The translations under genes were made by a program, and so were the position numbers. Shown here piece after piece: positions 60,713-64,000 of a stretch of 64,000 bases of DNA (positions are counted from its first letter, which is position 1; each line of letters starts with the position of its first letter). Source of the DNA: Knufia peltigerae (Eukaryota; Ascomycota; Eurotiomycetes; Chaetothyriales; Trichomeriaceae). A model generated the notes under the pieces. The model had not been told where the DNA came from and made no database searches. It saw only the letters and a program-made list of their open reading frames with translations. The stretch spans positions 186,001 to 250,000 of the forward strand of contig JAPDRN010000017.1 in assembly GCA_030247855.1 (NCBI GenBank), in the 5' to 3' direction.

Positions 60713-61261
60713 ATGTCTCAACGTCAGACACCCTCAGTCTTTGTCGCACTTCTCCTCACCGCCCTCCCCTCAACGGCACTAGCAATGCCAGTATCTCATC
60801 TGTACAAGCGTAGCATGAGCACCGGGGCCAAAGCCGGTCTCGGTGTCGGCATCGCAGTTGCAGCAGTCCTCGTTGTCCTCATGATCACCTTCTTCGCCAT
60901 CCACCTCCGCCGTTCTCGTCACTTGGCCAGAATCAATCAAGAGCGGGCTGTTCTCGCTGGGGAAAAGAATACGGACGGATCAGACAAACCGGACAAGTTC
61001 GCCCCCGAGCCGCCAAAGGCAGGCGGCATTCCCAAACGAAACAAGTCGGTCAAGGACCGCCTCATGGGCCCCATGTACCGAGGCAGCACGATCGATCTTA
61101 TGCCTGTCCCTAGAGCGCACATGAACGGTGAGAACCGACAGAGCACCTTGACCTTGGGGGATTCAGACTCATTCATCAACAAGCCTTGGGCCAAGGGTGA
61201 CAGCTCGCCCAGACCGAGTTTCAGCAGCAAGCGGGCGACAAGAATGATGATGATGATGTGA
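60713..61261 (+). CDS. Small signal-peptide, single-pass membrane protein, unknown function
   Basis: 182 residues, intronless. Seen: a cleavable signal peptide (MSQRQTPSVFVALLLTALPS ending near TALA-MP), a dibasic YKR, a short lumenal Gly/Ala stretch, one transmembrane helix (GVGIAVAAVLVVLMITFFAI), a basic stop-transfer (HLRRSRH) and a basic, Ser/Pro-rich cytoplasmic tail ending in five Met. The plan resembles small Mid2/WSC-type or receptor-like surface proteins, but no ectodomain is present, so no function is assigned. The frame is open upstream to 60347, but that part is a C/T-rich leader of low-complexity translation; ATG 60713, directly before the signal peptide and in the context ACAAAATG, is the likely start. 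Confidence 0.72.
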   Translation: MSQRQTPSVFVALLLTALPSTALAMPVSHLYKRSMSTGAKAGLGVGIAVAAVLVVLMITFFAIHLRRSRHLARINQERAVLAGEKNTDGSDKPDKFAPEPPKAGGIPKRNKSVKDRLMGPMYRGSTIDLMPVPRAHMNGENRQSTLTLGDSDSFINKPWAKGDSSPRPSFSSKRATRMMMMM

Positions 61262-62828
61262 GCAGACTGAGTTTCTGTGTCCACGTCGTTGGCAAATCAT
61301 TGTGTGTTTTAGTCGAGTATATTCTTGCAAAATTATACTATACCCTATGTGAATCCCTCGGGTGTTACTCTTCTCATTCTAGCTCGTTGCAAGGATTGAG
61401 AGGACACAGTTGAGGAGGAAGCTTTACTTTGATTGTGTTAGGCGCAGGCAGGTGCTTGGGCGTTTTTTTTTAATTTGTGTGTTGGAAAAGAAAAATAGGG
61501 GGAAGCCTGGACAGCAATGGTTCACGCCGTCCCCCGACAGATATTCATCAGGTTGGTAGGACATGCTACTTGGTCGTTCGCCCGTTGTGAAGGGCAAAAG
61601 AACCACTGGAACTGGCCATGGCTGCAACAATGGTTCATTCCTGGGATCCAAATATGTTGGAACATTGTATTCGGTATGGACATGGGAAGGTCTCGCGGCA
61701 AAGGCGCGTGTGTTGCAAAGATGCGATCTATCTAGAGAGGTATGGGAGGTGACTATATCTGGTACCCCAAGGTAACGATCAACAAGCAATTGGAACTTGA
61801 CGGCTGAAAGGGATTTTGTTTTGTTATGTTATCATTACACCTCACTGGGGAAGGTCAACAGGTCATTGTACTATGCGTCTTGTGTTTTCACAATCTACCA
61901 AAATGAAACAACATTGAACTCTTGATGGTTACTGGATAATATTTTTTGTCCTCTTTTTCCTTCGACAATACAGTGCCCAGAATATGCTCCGGATCAAGGT
62001 ATGTACATCTTTGCAAGGCCAAGTGGAAAGATGAGAGCTGCAGTACCTCGGGACCGAGTATGTTACACCACCTCGCCTTTCACCAGGGCTCCCCGTACGT
62101 AAAGTATTCAGGCCGTATCATGTGAAATCTGGGGTATCGTTCGGTGGAAGAACTCTGTACGGATCTACCTGGTTTGTGTTGTTCGTCTGTATGCATGTTT
62201 AATGTTGCACGAAAGGGGGAGGAAGAAGCATTGAAGGATTTTTAGTCTGCAGTGTCACCTTCTACAGTAAGAGGTTGATAATGTACTCCGTACTACCATA
62301 CCCATTTAGTAGCATTCAAGACATACACATATAGAGTGTTTATCAACATTCGTCTTTTTCAACTACTACTCAGTATATCCTGTAGGTACGGAATACTACC
62401 CGAGAGGAGCCCTTTTTCCGTACTTTTATCTTCCTACTCCATTTCCGTACTCCATACTCTGAATTATGGCGGTGTAGAATCCACAATCATTTTTACGGAG
62501 TACTCCATATGTTGATAAATCGTTAATATTCCGATTCTCGTTCATATTATTTCTCGAGTCTGTACAATAGAAAAAAAAGGGCCTTTGAAGAGACTTTACC
62601 TAGAATTGTACGGTGCGCCTCTAGAATATTTCGGAGGATCTTTCACGACATCCAATGCCACAATCGACTGTGGTTTCCTAGACTTTTTGATTTTGTTTGG
62701 GTGGTTGAGTTTATTCTTGCTACCACGACGACATCTTCTTCTTTTTGTCTTTGTCTCTTCTCTCTTTTCCAAACAAATCAAAAGACATTCGCATCAATAA
62801 AGAAATCAAACGACCACAAACAGAAAAA
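61262..62828. other. 1.6 kb intergenic region
   Basis: No gene seen. AT-rich in places, with T-runs near 61.47 kb and 62.6 kb and two exact nonamer copies at 62284 and 62494. The last 70 bases are the CT-rich/A-rich leader of the oxidoreductase. Confidence 0.5.
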
Positions 62829-64000
62829 ATGTCAGGTCAACAACAAAAGCTCAAAATCGCCATCGCTGGCTTGGGTCGCATGGGAGCCCGTCATGCACAT
62901 CACTTTTACGCCCTGACTCCTCGAGCAGACCTCGTGGCCGTCTCTTCACCCGAAGCACACGAACTCTCGGCCGCGGAGAAAAATTTGCCAGGAGTCCGGA
63001 CGTACCTCGACTACGATGACATGTTGGAAGCAGAATGTGCCCGGGGTCTACAGGCCGTGGTCATCGCCAGCGCCACTGCCGTACATTCTGAACAGGCCAT
63101 CAAAGCCATCCAAAGAGGGTTACACGTGTTGTGTGAGAAACCTTTGAGTACTGGTGTCGAGAAGGTATGTGCCATAACCACCACAGCCACCACTACCGCC
63201 ACCGAGCTCATCTTTCCCCCTCTCCCTCAATCTCATTGTCTGGGACGGGAAATCGATGGCTGGTGTTGTTCAACCCCAGCCCCGTGGCAATGATCGTAAC
63301 TCCGTAACTGACCATCATCGTCACGATGTCTAGTCCCAAGCCGTGGTCGATGCGTACACTTCATCCCTCCGACGATACCCATCCCAAAAGGTCGTTTGTG
63401 GCTTCTCTCGCCGATTCGACGCCTCTTACCGAGACGCCCACGACAAGATGAGTTCGGGACTGATCGGCGTCCCTTCTGTGTTTCGAAGCCAGACGTGCGA
63501 CAAGCTCGACCCCACGGGGTTCTTTGTCGAATACGCCCAGTTTTCGGGGGGCATCTTTGTCGACTGTTCCATCCACGACATCGACCTGGCCCTGTGGTTC
63601 TTCGGTGAAGACAGCCGAGTCAAGAGCGTCACCGCCGTGGGTATCACGGCCGTGGAACCCGGGTTGAGAAAGTACGACGACCGAGACAACGCTTTGGGTC
63701 TGGTCGAGTTCTACGGAGGCAAGATTGCCCAGTTGTTTTGTTCTAGAATGATGGCAGCTGGACAAGAGGATTGTGAGTGACTTTTCTTTCTGTCTTTTGC
63801 CAACCCTTCCAAATCTCCCCCCCCCTCCCCCCCTCACCCTACCTTTTCGGGGTCCATGACTTTGATCCAACGGCGAGACGAGCGCAATATTCTCTGGCTT
63901 TGGTCTGGCTGTCTTACGCACATTGACTGACTTTCTTCGTGTCTGCTTGATCCATAGCGACCGAAATCACGGGAACAAAAGGAAAATTGGCGATCAACAC
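62829..64000 (+). CDS. Gfo/Idh/MocA-family NAD(P) oxidoreductase, inositol dehydrogenase-like (3' partial)
   Basis: Exons 62829-63164, 63334-63772 and 63958 to the window edge; introns are 169 and 185 bp, all GT-AG and in phase. Seen: a Rossmann start KIAIAGLGRMGARHAHHF with G-x-G-x-x-G (15-20), the family's CEKPLS with Lys104 in the substrate/cofactor site, and in the second domain GGIFVDCSIHDIDLALWFFG, where Asp189 and His193 form the D-x3-H catalytic pair of inositol 2-dehydrogenase. The start of the third exon reads TEITGTKGKLAIN, the usual family strand. The likely reaction is NAD-dependent oxidation of myo-inositol or a related polyol/sugar; the exact substrate cannot be told. The C-terminus lies beyond the window. 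Confidence 0.92.
63817..63839. repeat. Poly-C tract inside intron 2 of the oxidoreductase
   Basis: Nine C, T, seven C, then TCA and three C. On the minus strand this is a G-rich tract able to form a quadruplex; on the RNA-sense strand it is an extreme polypyrimidine run. Confidence 0.85.

Larger units (their letters stand above)
59556..62502. repeat. Dispersed nonamer TACTCCGTA/TACGGAGTA, cluster 3 (4 exact copies)
   Basis: Exact copies at 59556, 59730, 62284 and 62494, all intergenic, with near-copies at 60305 and around 62.45 kb. They lie on either side of the small TM-protein gene and not inside it. Confidence 0.75.

Noticed and set aside
1..64000. Transposons, LTRs, CRISPR arrays, biosynthetic gene clusters
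   Set aside because: No transposase, integrase, reverse transcriptase, terminal repeats, regular direct-repeat arrays, polyketide or peptide synthase domains were seen.

Overview
The window is nuclear DNA of a filamentous ascomycete fungus. The introns show this: most are about 48-140 bp, with GTATGT/GTGAGT-type donors and CTAAC/GCTAAC-like branch sites. So do fungal-only families such as the fungal rhodopsin-like membrane protein, the Arylsulfotran_2 protein and the Vps62 protein, together with single-copy eukaryotic housekeeping genes. Short introns, roughly even base composition and many intergenic copies of TACGGAGTA suggest Eurotiomycetes, perhaps the black-yeast order Chaetothyriales. 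That placement is an inference.

Layout. 1-7.2 kb: an ADAM-type metalloprotease cut off at its 5' end, a kynurenine-type aminotransferase and the Mgs1/WRNIP1 AAA ATPase, all on +. 7.4-38 kb: four minus-strand genes. These are a 14.6 kb intronless midasin gene (MDN1/REA1), an arylsulfotransferase-like surface protein, a RING-VWA protein (4 exons) and a CLC chloride transporter (4 exons). A gene-free stretch of about 5.7 kb lies between the last two. 38-46 kb: CCT theta (CCT8), a probable HMG-box protein of INO80/Nhp10 type, and a fungal rhodopsin-like membrane protein. 46.8-55.5 kb: a secreted Vps62-domain protein, a small three-exon cytochrome c oxidase VIIa-like gene sharing a 295 bp divergent promoter with a mitochondrial helical-repeat protein, a haspin kinase, and a small gene that appears frameshifted. 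56.6-64 kb: an equilibrative nucleoside transporter, a small signal-peptide/TM protein and a Gfo/Idh/MocA oxidoreductase cut off at the 3' edge.

The genes do not form one pathway. No biosynthetic cluster, transposon, CRISPR array or tRNA could be supported. The few local links are two mitochondrial genes back to back on one promoter, and chromatin or genome-maintenance genes (Mgs1, HMG/INO80-like, haspin) scattered among ribosome-biogenesis (midasin) and folding (CCT) genes. The signals most worth following are the dispersed nonamer TACGGAGTA (at least 13 exact intergenic copies), a CLC protein whose conserved proton glutamate is Gln, a VWA domain with Pro at the first MIDAS position, a likely frameshifted gene, dual start codons on the aminotransferase, and a strong G-quadruplex motif directly after the haspin stop codon.
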